Positions 1 to 6,209 of a DNA stretch of 16,396 bases are shown piece by piece. Source of the DNA: an uncultured Oscillospiraceae bacterium (GTDB taxonomy: Bacteria; Bacillota; Clostridia; Oscillospirales; Ruminococcaceae); contig CAJMEU010000054.1 of NCBI GenBank assembly GCA_905212515.1, positions 1 to 16,396 of the forward strand, written 5' to 3'. Within the stretch, counting starts at the first letter, position 1, and each line of letters starts with the position of its first letter. A program made the position numbers and the translations under genes. The notes below the pieces were generated by a model, which worked only from the letters and a program-made list of their open reading frames with translations, was not told where the DNA came from and did not search any database.

Positions 1-663
1 TCCGTGTGGATCTTCGGCGGCGACGGCTGGGCCTATGACATCGGCTTCGGCGGCCTGGACCACGTGCTGGCCTCCGGCGAGGATGTCAACGTGATGGTCT
101 TCGACACCGAGGTGTACTCCAACACCGGCGGCCAGGCCTCCAAGGCCAGCCAGATCGGCCAGGTGGCGCAGTTCGCCGCGGCCGGCAAGGCCATCGGCAA
201 GAAGAGCCTGGCGGAGATCGCCATGAGCTACGGCTACGTCTATGTGGCCCAGATCGCCATGGGCGCCGACCAGAACCAGACCATCAAGGCCATCGCCGAG
301 GCCGAGAGCTATCACGGCCCCTCCCTCATCATCGGCTACGCCCCCTGCGAGATGCACGGCGTCAAGGGCGGCATGACCAACTGCCAGGCCGAGATGAAGC
401 GCGCCGTGGAGTGCGGCTACTGGAACAACTTCCGCTTCGACCCGCGCAAGAAGGCCGAAGGCAAGAATCCGTTCACCCTGGACTCCAAGGCGCCCACCAC
501 GGACTACAAAGAGTTCATCGAGAGCGAGACCCGTTACAGCCGCCTGCAGCGCGCCTTCCCGGACCGCGCCGAGGTGCTGTTCGAAAAGGCCGAAAGCACC
601 GCGAAGGACCGCTATGCCTACCTGAACAAGCTTGCAAAACTGTACGCGCCCGACGCCGAGTGA
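1..663 (+). CDS. nifJ: Pyruvate:ferredoxin (flavodoxin) oxidoreductase, C-terminal part (5' end outside window)
   Basis: The reading frame is open from the first base and ends at TGA 661-663, so about 220 C-terminal residues are present of a family protein of roughly 1,170-1,190. The enzyme oxidises pyruvate with CoA to acetyl-CoA and CO2 and reduces ferredoxin or flavodoxin in the cytoplasm; it is central to fermentation in anaerobes. The visible part is the thiamine-pyrophosphate-binding domain: GDGWAYDIGFGGLDHV followed by EVYSNTGGQASK matches the family's TPP/Mg signature (GDG...N). The downstream segment with PCEMHGVKGGM and the final helical tail also fit. The Fe-S domains lie upstream, outside the window. 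It is the only gene here transcribed toward the origin, and a strong hairpin terminator follows 30 bases after its stop. The family call is near certain; the exact name (nifJ or por) is convention. Confidence 0.95.
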   Translation, partial: SVWIFGGDGWAYDIGFGGLDHVLASGEDVNVMVFDTEVYSNTGGQASKASQIGQVAQFAAAGKAIGKKSLAEIAMSYGYVYVAQIAMGADQNQTIKAIAEAESYHGPSLIIGYAPCEMHGVKGGMTNCQAEMKRAVECGYWNNFRFDPRKKAEGKNPFTLDSKAPTTDYKEFIESETRYSRLQRAFPDRAEVLFEKAESTAKDRYAYLNKLAKLYAPDAE

Positions 664-693
664 TCGACCCCCGCGCGGCATAAAGCAAAAACA

Positions 694-726
694 GCCCCCG
701 AAGCATTGCTTCGGGGGCGTTTTTAT
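694..726 (+). terminator. Intrinsic terminator after the oxidoreductase gene
   Basis: A perfect 11-bp stem (GCCCCCGAAGC at 694-704 with GCTTCGGGGGC at 708-718) has a 3-base loop and is followed by G and five T. The minus strand also has an A/T-rich flank (AAAGCAAAAAC at 682-692), so it could stop minus-strand readthrough as well. Confidence 0.93.
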
Positions 727-797
727 TGCCATGCCACAAAAATTGATCTTCATGGCCGTGGCCCGCGTGGCCGAAAAATAACCCTACGGCTATTTTT
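721..797 (-). repeat. Dispersed terminator-plus-tail element, copy A
   Basis: Read on the minus strand, this is a hairpin, then CGGCCACGCGGGCCA, then GAAGATCAATTTTT, ending in GGCAATAAAA. The same blocks in the same order occur at 3034-3120 (minus) and, except for the GGCAATAAAA end, at 12546-12622 (plus). Relative to the plus-strand copy, this one lacks about 12 bases in the middle, and most differences in aligned blocks are transitions. No ORF accounts for the conservation. It may be a small dispersed repeat or a shared terminator type; its function is unknown. Confidence 0.7.
774..797 (-). terminator. Terminator hairpin of the repeat-protein gene
   Basis: On the minus strand AAAAATAGCC pairs with GGTTATTTTT around a GTAG loop (10 bp, one G-U pair), giving an A-tract, stem and T-tract arrangement. 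The 5' arm starts inside the TAA stop codon of the upstream gene. It is the hairpin part of element copy A. Confidence 0.75.
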
Positions 798-1455
798 ACT
801 GCTTCTCTTCTTCCTGCACGTCCAGCCCGATCAACGTTCCTTGGCTGTCCCGCACCGCGCGGACTTCGATCCCGCTGTCCTCATAGGGGCCGAAAAAGTA
901 TTTTTTCTCTGCATCCTCAAAATATCCCACCAATTTCCCCTTGTAGTACAGACGGTCGCTCTGCCTGTCATAGGTCAGGCCATAAGCTTCATAGGCTGCG
1001 TAAACAGCTTCTATGCGGTCTTTCACCATCTCTTCCGTTTCGTCCGTATACCCGTCGATATTTTCCGTGATCTGCAATTCATACAGAGCATCCTGTAGTT
1101 CCGGCGTCCTGTCCGCATAGGCTTGTTCATCAAAAGGCGCGACCCCTGTCAGTGTCCCATCCCCGTTCCGCAAAGCGTGGACATCCAGCGCTCCATCGCG
1201 GTTGGGCCATAGGGTAAGGTGATCCTCGTCCACCCTATCTTCAAAATAACGGACGAGCTCGCTCTGGTAATACAGCCGGTCCATTTTGGCGTCATACGCC
1301 AGCCCATAAGGCTGATAAACCATGAAAAGCTCTGCGCGTTCCGCCCTCTGCTGTGCCTGGCTGTCCCGCGCCCCCCGCACAAAAGCGAAGAAGGTGGTAC
1401 AGCCACAAATTAAAAGCAGGGCCATCACGGTCAAAAGCATTTTTTTATGCTTCAT
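796..1455 (-). CDS. Hypothetical membrane-anchored or lipoprotein with two internal ~60-residue repeats
   Basis: The product is 219 residues. I chose the ATG at 1455 rather than the upstream ATG at 1470 because AAGGAG lies six bases before it, inside what would be codons 2-3 of the longer form. A basic N-terminus (MKHKK) precedes a hydrophobic stretch (about 7-26) containing ICGC, a possible lipobox with Cys19 as the lipid site; since the hydrophobic stretch continues after the Cys, an uncleaved anchor is also possible. The rest is probably extracytoplasmic and acidic. It holds two copies of one module, at about 47-105 and 155-211, sharing YGLxYD, DRLYY, LVxYFED, DVxAxR or EVxAVR, and GTLxG. 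I do not recognise a characterised function. The pyrB terminator sits immediately upstream, and I see no clear promoter of its own. Confidence 0.8.
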   Translation of the reverse strand: MKHKKMLLTVMALLLICGCTTFFAFVRGARDSQAQQRAERAELFMVYQPYGLAYDAKMDRLYYQSELVRYFEDRVDEDHLTLWPNRDGALDVHALRNGDGTLTGVAPFDEQAYADRTPELQDALYELQITENIDGYTDETEEMVKDRIEAVYAAYEAYGLTYDRQSDRLYYKGKLVGYFEDAEKKYFFGPYEDSGIEVRAVRDSQGTLIGLDVQEEEKQ

Positions 1456-1470
1456 GTTGTTCTCCTTCAT

Positions 1471-1500
1471 AAAAAAAGCCGGCTTCGCCGGCCCTTTTTT
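1471..1500 (-). terminator. Intrinsic terminator of pyrB
   Basis: A GCCGGC / GCCGGC stem (1478-1483 with 1487-1492, loop TTC) is flanked by seven A on the left and a T-run on the right. On the minus strand this gives a GC stem followed by seven T directly after the pyrB stop. The T-tract abuts the ribosome-binding region of the next minus-strand gene, so that gene lies downstream of a terminator with no spacer. Confidence 0.9.
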
Positions 1501-2584
1501 ACTTTGCCGCCTTATAGCGGTGCTCGCACCAGAAGCAGCGGCACTGGCCCTGCTCGTTTTGGTGGAAATACTGCAAGATGCCCTGCTCCGTGGTGGTGAT
1601 GCAGCGGGGGTTGCGGCACACTTTATCCGCGCTGGGCGCGGGCAGGACGGCTTTATTTGTGCCGGGGCGGGCCTGGGCCTCGTCCAACAGCATGAGGATC
1701 AGCGCCATACGCACAAATTTGCCGAACAGCGCCTGCTGGAAGTAAACGGCCCGGGGGTCGTCGTCCACCTCCGGCGCGATCTCGTTCACCCGGGGCAGCG
1801 GGTGCAGGACGATCATGTCCGGTTTGGCCAGGGCCATTTTGGCCCCATCCAGAATATAGACGTCCTTGAGGCGCAGGTAGTCCTCTACCTCGGCGAACCG
1901 CTCCTGCTGCACGCGCGTCATGTACAGCACGTCCATTTGGCCGATGCTGTCCTCCAGGCTCTCCACCTCGCTGAAGTCCGCACCCGCGGCCACCAGCTCC
2001 TCGCGGATGTAGCCGGGCACTTTCAGTTCCGCCGGGCTCACCAGCACAAAGCGCACGCCCCGGTAACGCAGCATGGCCCGGATGAGGCTGTGCACGGTGC
2101 GGCCGAATTTCAAGTCGCCGCACAGGCCCACGGTCAGCCCGTCAAAGCCATCCTTCAGGCGATGGATGGTCAAAAGGTCGGTCAGGGTCTGGGTGGGGTG
2201 CAGGTGGCCGCCGTCGCCCGCATTGATGACGGGCACGGCCGCGTACTGTCGGGCCACGGCCGCCGCGCCCTCTTTGGGATGGCGCATGGCGATGATATCC
2301 GCGTAATTCTGTACGATGCGCACCGTATCGGCCACGCTCTCGCCCTTGGTGGCCGAAGACGACGAAGCGGAAGAAAAGCCCAACACCTGCCCCCCGAGCT
2401 CCAGCATGGCGGCCTCAAAGCTCAAACGGGTGCGGGTACTGGGCTCGAAAAACAGCGTGGCCAATTTCTTGCCCTCACATTTGTGGGCATAGGCGCTGCG
2501 GTGGTCGATGATGTCGTCGGCCAGGGCCAAAAGCTCGTCGATCTCCTGCACCGACAAGTCCAGCGGGCTGATCACATGTTTCAT
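1499..2584 (-). CDS. pyrB: Aspartate carbamoyltransferase catalytic chain with a C-terminal PyrI-like zinc ribbon
   Basis: The product (361 residues) condenses carbamoyl phosphate and L-aspartate to carbamoyl aspartate, the first committed step of pyrimidine synthesis. Visible motifs are the carbamoyl-phosphate site FFEPSTRTRLSFE (45-57), the lysine loop SSASSSSATKGES (71-83), HPTQ (129-132), GDLKFGRTVHSL (156-167) and HPLPRVNEI (261-269). The catalytic core usually ends near residue 305. Here about 50 residues follow, containing CRNPRC (323-328) and CRCFWC (348-353). This C-x4-C ... C-x2-C pattern, including the CI[ST] after the first pair, matches the zinc domain of the regulatory chain PyrI. 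The nucleotide-binding domain of PyrI is absent, and no separate pyrI is visible. GGGGG six bases after the leader precedes the ATG. The gene has its own promoter and terminator, so it appears monocistronic. Confidence 0.97.
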   Translation of the reverse strand: MKHVISPLDLSVQEIDELLALADDIIDHRSAYAHKCEGKKLATLFFEPSTRTRLSFEAAMLELGGQVLGFSSASSSSATKGESVADTVRIVQNYADIIAMRHPKEGAAAVARQYAAVPVINAGDGGHLHPTQTLTDLLTIHRLKDGFDGLTVGLCGDLKFGRTVHSLIRAMLRYRGVRFVLVSPAELKVPGYIREELVAAGADFSEVESLEDSIGQMDVLYMTRVQQERFAEVEDYLRLKDVYILDGAKMALAKPDMIVLHPLPRVNEIAPEVDDDPRAVYFQQALFGKFVRMALILMLLDEAQARPGTNKAVLPAPSADKVCRNPRCITTTEQGILQYFHQNEQGQCRCFWCEHRYKAAK

Positions 2585-2615
2585 GGCAAAGTCCCCCTAT
2601 CTATTTATCTGTACT

Positions 2616-2644
2616 ATCATACACATTGGCAAGGTATTTTGCAA
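2616..2644 (-). promoter_or_regulatory. pyrB promoter
   Basis: On the minus strand, TTGCAA (2644-2639) and TATGAT (2621-2616) are separated by 17 bp, a good sigma-A-type match. The predicted leader is only about 25 bases, too short for a PyrR-type attenuator. Confidence 0.75.
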
Positions 2645-2667
2645 GGGGTGCGGGGCGAATTTTGCAG

Positions 2668-2712
2668 AAAAAAGGCGGGCGCTTTTTTTCCAAAAAGAAC
2701 GTCCCGCCTTTT
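2668..2712 (-). terminator. Terminator between the zinc-ribbon gene and pyrB
   Basis: On the minus strand AAAAGGCGGG pairs with CCCGCCTTTT across a 23-base loop that can itself pair (CTTTTT with AAAAAG). A run of six T follows the stem. It separates the upstream small gene from the pyrB promoter; the opposite strand also ends in T's. Confidence 0.82.
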
Positions 2713-2725
2713 CAATCCTGTCCTT

Positions 2726-3019
2726 TTATGCTTTATGTCCGCGAAAGATCTCGATCTCCGACGCGGGCAGCTCTGTTTTGAAATCCTGCTGCGTGCGGTG
2801 CAGGTTGCCGCAGATGCACGTTTCCTCGCCGGGGGCGTCCAGGGGCATGTAATAGCCGCAGGTGGTGCAGCGGGCGTACAGCCCCGGCTTGCGCTTGAAG
2901 GCCTTGGCCATGAAACCCGTGGCCTTAGGGCCGTGGCCCAGGTATTCAAAGCGCATGTCCTGTTTCAGCTTTTCCTGCTGGGCCTCTTGTTTTTTCGTGT
3001 CCACGTTCCAATTCAGCAT
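2726..3019 (-). CDS. Small zinc-ribbon protein of unknown function
   Basis: The product is 97 residues. I chose the ATG at 3019 because GGAGG lies seven bases upstream and the longer upstream extension has no ribosome-binding site. The N-terminal third is charged and probably helical (DTKKQEAQQEKLKQD). The second half has Cys51, Cys54, Cys68 and Cys70 in CTTC ... CIC, a likely four-cysteine zinc-binding knuckle, followed by a histidine (H74). There is no signal peptide or membrane segment, so it is probably cytoplasmic. I do not recognise a characterised family; a rubredoxin-like iron site is possible but the second pair is C-x-C, not C-x2-C. Its mRNA start would lie within or just after element copy C, and a terminator follows 14 bases after the stop. 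Confidence 0.8.
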   Translation of the reverse strand: MLNWNVDTKKQEAQQEKLKQDMRFEYLGHGPKATGFMAKAFKRKPGLYARCTTCGYYMPLDAPGEETCICGNLHRTQQDFKTELPASEIEIFRGHKA

Positions 3020-3033
3020 ACAAGTGCCTCCAT

Positions 3034-3120
3034 TTTTTATTGCTTTGCCATAAAAGAACTGATCTCCCTCCGCCCTTGGCCGGGGACGGCCCACATGACC
3101 AAACAGCCGTGGGCTGTTTG
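3034..3120 (-). repeat. Dispersed terminator-plus-tail element, copy C
   Basis: On the minus strand a 9-bp hairpin is followed by GTCATGTGGGCCGTCCCCGG, GAGATCAGTTCTTTT, ATGGCAAAGCAATAAAA. The block GTxxTGTGGGCCxTCCxxGG closely matches copy B (12546-12622), and the GCAATAAAA end matches copy A (721-797). It fills nearly all of the spacer between the acetyltransferase gene and the small zinc-ribbon gene. Confidence 0.7.
3100..3120 (-). terminator. Hairpin after the acetyltransferase gene, probable end of the gyrA transcript
   Basis: CAAACAGCC (minus strand 3120-3112) pairs perfectly with GGCTGTTTG (3108-3100) around a CAC loop. The T's are largely inside the stem, so termination strength is uncertain. 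Compared with the equivalent hairpins of copies A and B, one stem pair is C-G instead of T-A. Confidence 0.55.
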
Positions 3121-3135
3121 TTATTGCGGGGATCT

Positions 3136-3582
3136 TTACATCTCATACATAAAAACCGTTTCCACTTTGCCCGCATCCCAAGGGGCGGGCTTTTCGTCGA
3201 CTTTTACAAATCCATATTTTTCATACAGGCCCACGTGGTCGCTTGCCAGATACACCCGTTCAAACCCCAGTCCCTTGGCGTGAGCCAGCGCGGCGCCGAT
3301 CAGTTTTTCACTGTACCGGCGGCCCCTGCAGCTCTCGTCCACAAAGAGGGAACCGATATAAGGCGTATAGCTGAACTGGGGGAAACAATCCTTTTTGGTA
3401 AGTGTACAGTATCCCACGATACGGCCCTTTTCCCAGGCGGCAAACACTCGCTCCCAATCAGAGAACTGGCCGGCGGCCATGCGCTTTGCCAGCTTTTGCC
3501 CGCCGCGCCAAGGGCAGCGGCCCGCATAGGCCGCTGTCTGATGCCACTGTGGGGTGGAAGGGATAAGAGGCTCAATGGTCAT
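3136..3582 (-). CDS. GNAT-family N-acetyltransferase
   Basis: The product (148 residues) has the layout of a GCN5-related acetyltransferase, which transfers the acetyl group of acetyl-CoA to an amine. Visible are strand beta4 GSLFVDESCRGRR, then the pyrophosphate-binding segment CRGRRYSEKLIGAAL (a variant of R-x-x-G-x-G/A with Tyr-Ser in place of the second Gly), a helix, and LYEKYGFVKVDE, the typical beta-strand 6/7 end. The substrate cannot be inferred. It is cytoplasmic with no membrane segment. GGGGAGG lies about 11 bases before the ATG. It starts 67 bases after the gyrA stop on the same strand, so it may share the gyrase transcript. Confidence 0.88.
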   Translation of the reverse strand: MTIEPLIPSTPQWHQTAAYAGRCPWRGGQKLAKRMAAGQFSDWERVFAAWEKGRIVGYCTLTKKDCFPQFSYTPYIGSLFVDESCRGRRYSEKLIGAALAHAKGLGFERVYLASDHVGLYEKYGFVKVDEKPAPWDAGKVETVFMYEM

Positions 3583-3622
3583 AAATGCGTTTTCCTCCCC
3601 GAAAGGGCCGCTTTACAGGGAA

Positions 3623-3642
3623 GGGCCGATCTGCGTCGGCCC
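3623..3642 (-). other. Hairpin between gyrA and the acetyltransferase gene
   Basis: GGGCCGA and TCGGCCC form a perfect 7-bp stem with a 6-base loop just after the gyrA stop. No U-tract follows on the minus strand, so it could be a weak or factor-dependent terminator or an mRNA-stabilising end rather than a full stop. Confidence 0.4.
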
Positions 3643-3649
3643 CCCTCTG

Positions 3650-6157
3650 TCACTCCTGCTGCTCGGCGGGCGCCGGGCCCTCTTCGGTTTCCTCTTCCGG
3701 CGCGGGCAGGACGGTTTCCTCTTCGTCGCTGCGCTCGGTGCGGGCCACGGTGACCACGCGGTCGCCCTCGCCCAGGCGCATCACGCGCACGCCGCTGCCA
3801 TAGCGGCTCTGCACGTTGATATCGGCCACGTGCATGCGGATGATGATGCCCTCCACGCTGATGAGGATGATGTCGTCTTCATCATTCACCACTTTGACGC
3901 CGGCCACATGGCCCTTGTCGCCGTAGTTGCGGATGCCTTTGCCGCCGCGGTACTGCACGCGGTAATCCTCCACGGGCGTGCGGCGCCCCTTGCCCTCCTC
4001 GGTGATGGTCAGCACTGTGGCGCCGGCGCGCACCACGCCGCAGCCCACCACCTGATCGCCGTCCGCCAGGCGGATGGCGCGCACACCGGTGGCGGTACGG
4101 CCCATCTCGCGGGCGTCGGCTTCGTTGATGCGGATGGCCTGGCCGCCCCGGGTGGCCACAATGAGCTCGTTTTCGCCGGTGGTGATCTTGGCCCAGGCCA
4201 GGGCGTCGTCCTCGTTCAGGTTGATGGCGATGAGGCCCGATTTGCGGATGTTCTGGTACGCGGCCATGGCCGTGCGCTTGATGACACCCTTTTTGGTGAT
4301 CATCACCAGATAACCCTGCTGCTCCTGTCCCTGGGGCACGCGCAGCATGGCGGCCACGTTCTCGCCGGCCTGAAGAGGCAGCAGATTGACGATGTTGGTG
4401 CCCTTGGAGGTGCGGCTGCCCTCGTACACCTGGTAGCCCTTCAGGCGGTACACGCGGCCCAGGTCGGTGACGAAGAGGATATGGTCGTGGGTGGAGGCCA
4501 TAAACAGCTCCTCCACGAAATCCTCCTCCTTGCGGGACAGGGCGGTGATGCCGCGGCCGCCCCGGCGCTGGGCCGTGTAGGTGTCCGCGGGCTGACGCTT
4601 GATATAGCCGGCGTGGGTGAGGGTGAACACGCACTCCTCCTCGGGGATCAGGTCCTCGATGTCCACCTCGCCGGACACGTGGGCGATCTCGGTGCGGCGC
4701 TCGTCGCCGAATTTTTCCCGCAGCTCCAGCAGCTCTTTTTCCACAATGGCCAGCACTTTGGCGTCGGTGGCCAAAATCTCCGTCCACTCGGTGATCTTGC
4801 CGTGCAGCTCGCCCAATTCGTTGTCGATCTTCAAAATCTCCAAACCGGCCAATTGGCCCAGCTGGAAGTTGACGATGGCCGTGGCCTGGGGATCGTCGAA
4901 CTGGAACTTCTCCATAATGGCGCTTTTGGCCTCGGTCTTGCCGCCCTTGCAGGCGCGGATGGTGGCGATGATCTCGTCCACAATGTCCACGGCGCGGCGC
5001 AGGCCCTCCAGAATATGGGCGCGCTCCTGGGCTTTTTTCAGGTCGTACTGGGTGCGCCTGCGGATGACCTCGTCCTGGAATTCCAGGTATTTTTGCAGCA
5101 TGTCCTTCAGGGTCATCACCTTGGGCACGCCCTTGTCCAGAGCCAGCATGATGACGCCCACCGTGTCCTGCAGCTGGGTGTAGCGGTACAACTGGTTCAG
5201 CACCACCTGGGGGTTGCCCTCCCGCTTGACCTCGATGACCACCCGCATGCCCTCGCGGTTGGACTCGTCGTTCAAATCGGTGATGCCCTCGATACGCTTT
5301 TCCTTCACCAGATCCGCGATGTTCTCCATCATGCGGGCCTTGTTGACCATATAGGGGATCTCGGTGATGATGATCTGATAGCGGCCGTTTTTCATCTCCT
5401 GGATCTCGGCCCGGCCGCGCAGGGTGATCTTGCCGCGGCCCGTGGCGTAGGCGGCGCGGATGCCGCTGCGGCCCATGATGATGCCGCCGGTGGGGAAGTC
5501 CGGCCCTTTGATATATTCCATCAGGGCGGGCAGGTCCATCTCGGGGTCGTGGATCAGGGCGATGAGGGCGTCCGTCACCTCCCGCAGGTTGTGGGGCGGG
5601 ATATTGGTGGCCATGCCCACGGCGATGCCGCTGGAGCCATTGACCAGCAGGTTGGGGATACGGCAGGGCAGCACGCTGGGCTCCTGCTTCGATTCGTCAA
5701 AGTTGGGCACCATGTCGATGGTGTCCTTGTCGATATCGCGCATCAGCTCCACGGCCATTTTGCTCATGCGGGCCTCGGTGTAACGGTAGGCGGCAGGGGG
5801 GTCGCCGTCCACGCTGCCGAAGTTGCCCTGGCCGTCCACCAGGGGATAGCGCATGCTGAAATCCTGCGCCAGGCGCACCATGGCGTCGTACACGGAGGCG
5901 TCGCCGTGGGGATGGTAAGAACCCAGCACGGCGCCCACGGTGTCGGCGGATTTGCGGGTGGGGTGGGAGGGGTCGTTGCCGCGCTCGTGCATGGTGTACA
6001 AAATGCGGCGATGCACCGGCTTGAGGCCATCACGCACGTCGGGCAGCGCGCGGGCGGTGATGACGGACATGGAGTAGTCGATAAAGGCTGTCTCCATTTC
6101 CTCCTGGATATCGCGCACGATGAGGCGCGTGCCCTCGGTGATACTGTTTTCGATCAT
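3650..6157 (-). CDS. gyrA: DNA gyrase subunit A
   Basis: This 835-residue subunit cuts and rejoins DNA in the A2B2 gyrase that introduces negative supercoils. The N-terminus ITEGTRLIVRDIQEEMETAF is typical. The quinolone-binding region reads YHPHGDASVYDAMVRLAQ (81-98) and the catalytic tyrosine is Tyr126 in RYTEAR. The GyrA box QRRGGRGI (530-537), which marks true gyrase and not topoisomerase IV, opens the C-terminal beta-pinwheel. The last ~25 residues are acidic and proline-rich. The position equivalent to E. coli Ser83 is Ala87, and the Asp87 equivalent is Asp91. The ATG is preceded by TAGGAG at nine bases' spacing. It lies 52 bases after gyrB and is probably co-transcribed. Confidence 0.98.
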   Translation of the reverse strand: MIENSITEGTRLIVRDIQEEMETAFIDYSMSVITARALPDVRDGLKPVHRRILYTMHERGNDPSHPTRKSADTVGAVLGSYHPHGDASVYDAMVRLAQDFSMRYPLVDGQGNFGSVDGDPPAAYRYTEARMSKMAVELMRDIDKDTIDMVPNFDESKQEPSVLPCRIPNLLVNGSSGIAVGMATNIPPHNLREVTDALIALIHDPEMDLPALMEYIKGPDFPTGGIIMGRSGIRAAYATGRGKITLRGRAEIQEMKNGRYQIIITEIPYMVNKARMMENIADLVKEKRIEGITDLNDESNREGMRVVIEVKREGNPQVVLNQLYRYTQLQDTVGVIMLALDKGVPKVMTLKDMLQKYLEFQDEVIRRRTQYDLKKAQERAHILEGLRRAVDIVDEIIATIRACKGGKTEAKSAIMEKFQFDDPQATAIVNFQLGQLAGLEILKIDNELGELHGKITEWTEILATDAKVLAIVEKELLELREKFGDERRTEIAHVSGEVDIEDLIPEEECVFTLTHAGYIKRQPADTYTAQRRGGRGITALSRKEEDFVEELFMASTHDHILFVTDLGRVYRLKGYQVYEGSRTSKGTNIVNLLPLQAGENVAAMLRVPQGQEQQGYLVMITKKGVIKRTAMAAYQNIRKSGLIAINLNEDDALAWAKITTGENELIVATRGGQAIRINEADAREMGRTATGVRAIRLADGDQVVGCGVVRAGATVLTITEEGKGRRTPVEDYRVQYRGGKGIRNYGDKGHVAGVKVVNDEDDIILISVEGIIIRMHVADINVQSRYGSGVRVMRLGEGDRVVTVARTERSDEEETVLPAPEEETEEGPAPAEQQE

Positions 6158-6209
6158 GGTTTGATACTCCTAATTGGAATTTAAAGCGTGTGGTTTCGTG
6201 CGGCCAGGC

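Noticed and set aside
2585..2615. PyrR-dependent attenuator in front of pyrB
   Set aside because: The leader predicted from the promoter is about 25 bases with no hairpins, too short for such control.
1322..3283. A 653-codon plus-strand frame over pyrB
   Set aside because: It is antisense to pyrB and the zinc-ribbon gene, and its composition is that of a GC-driven shadow frame.
3623..3642. Strong intrinsic terminator after gyrA
   Set aside because: The stem is good but no U-tract follows on the minus strand, so it is listed only as a hairpin.
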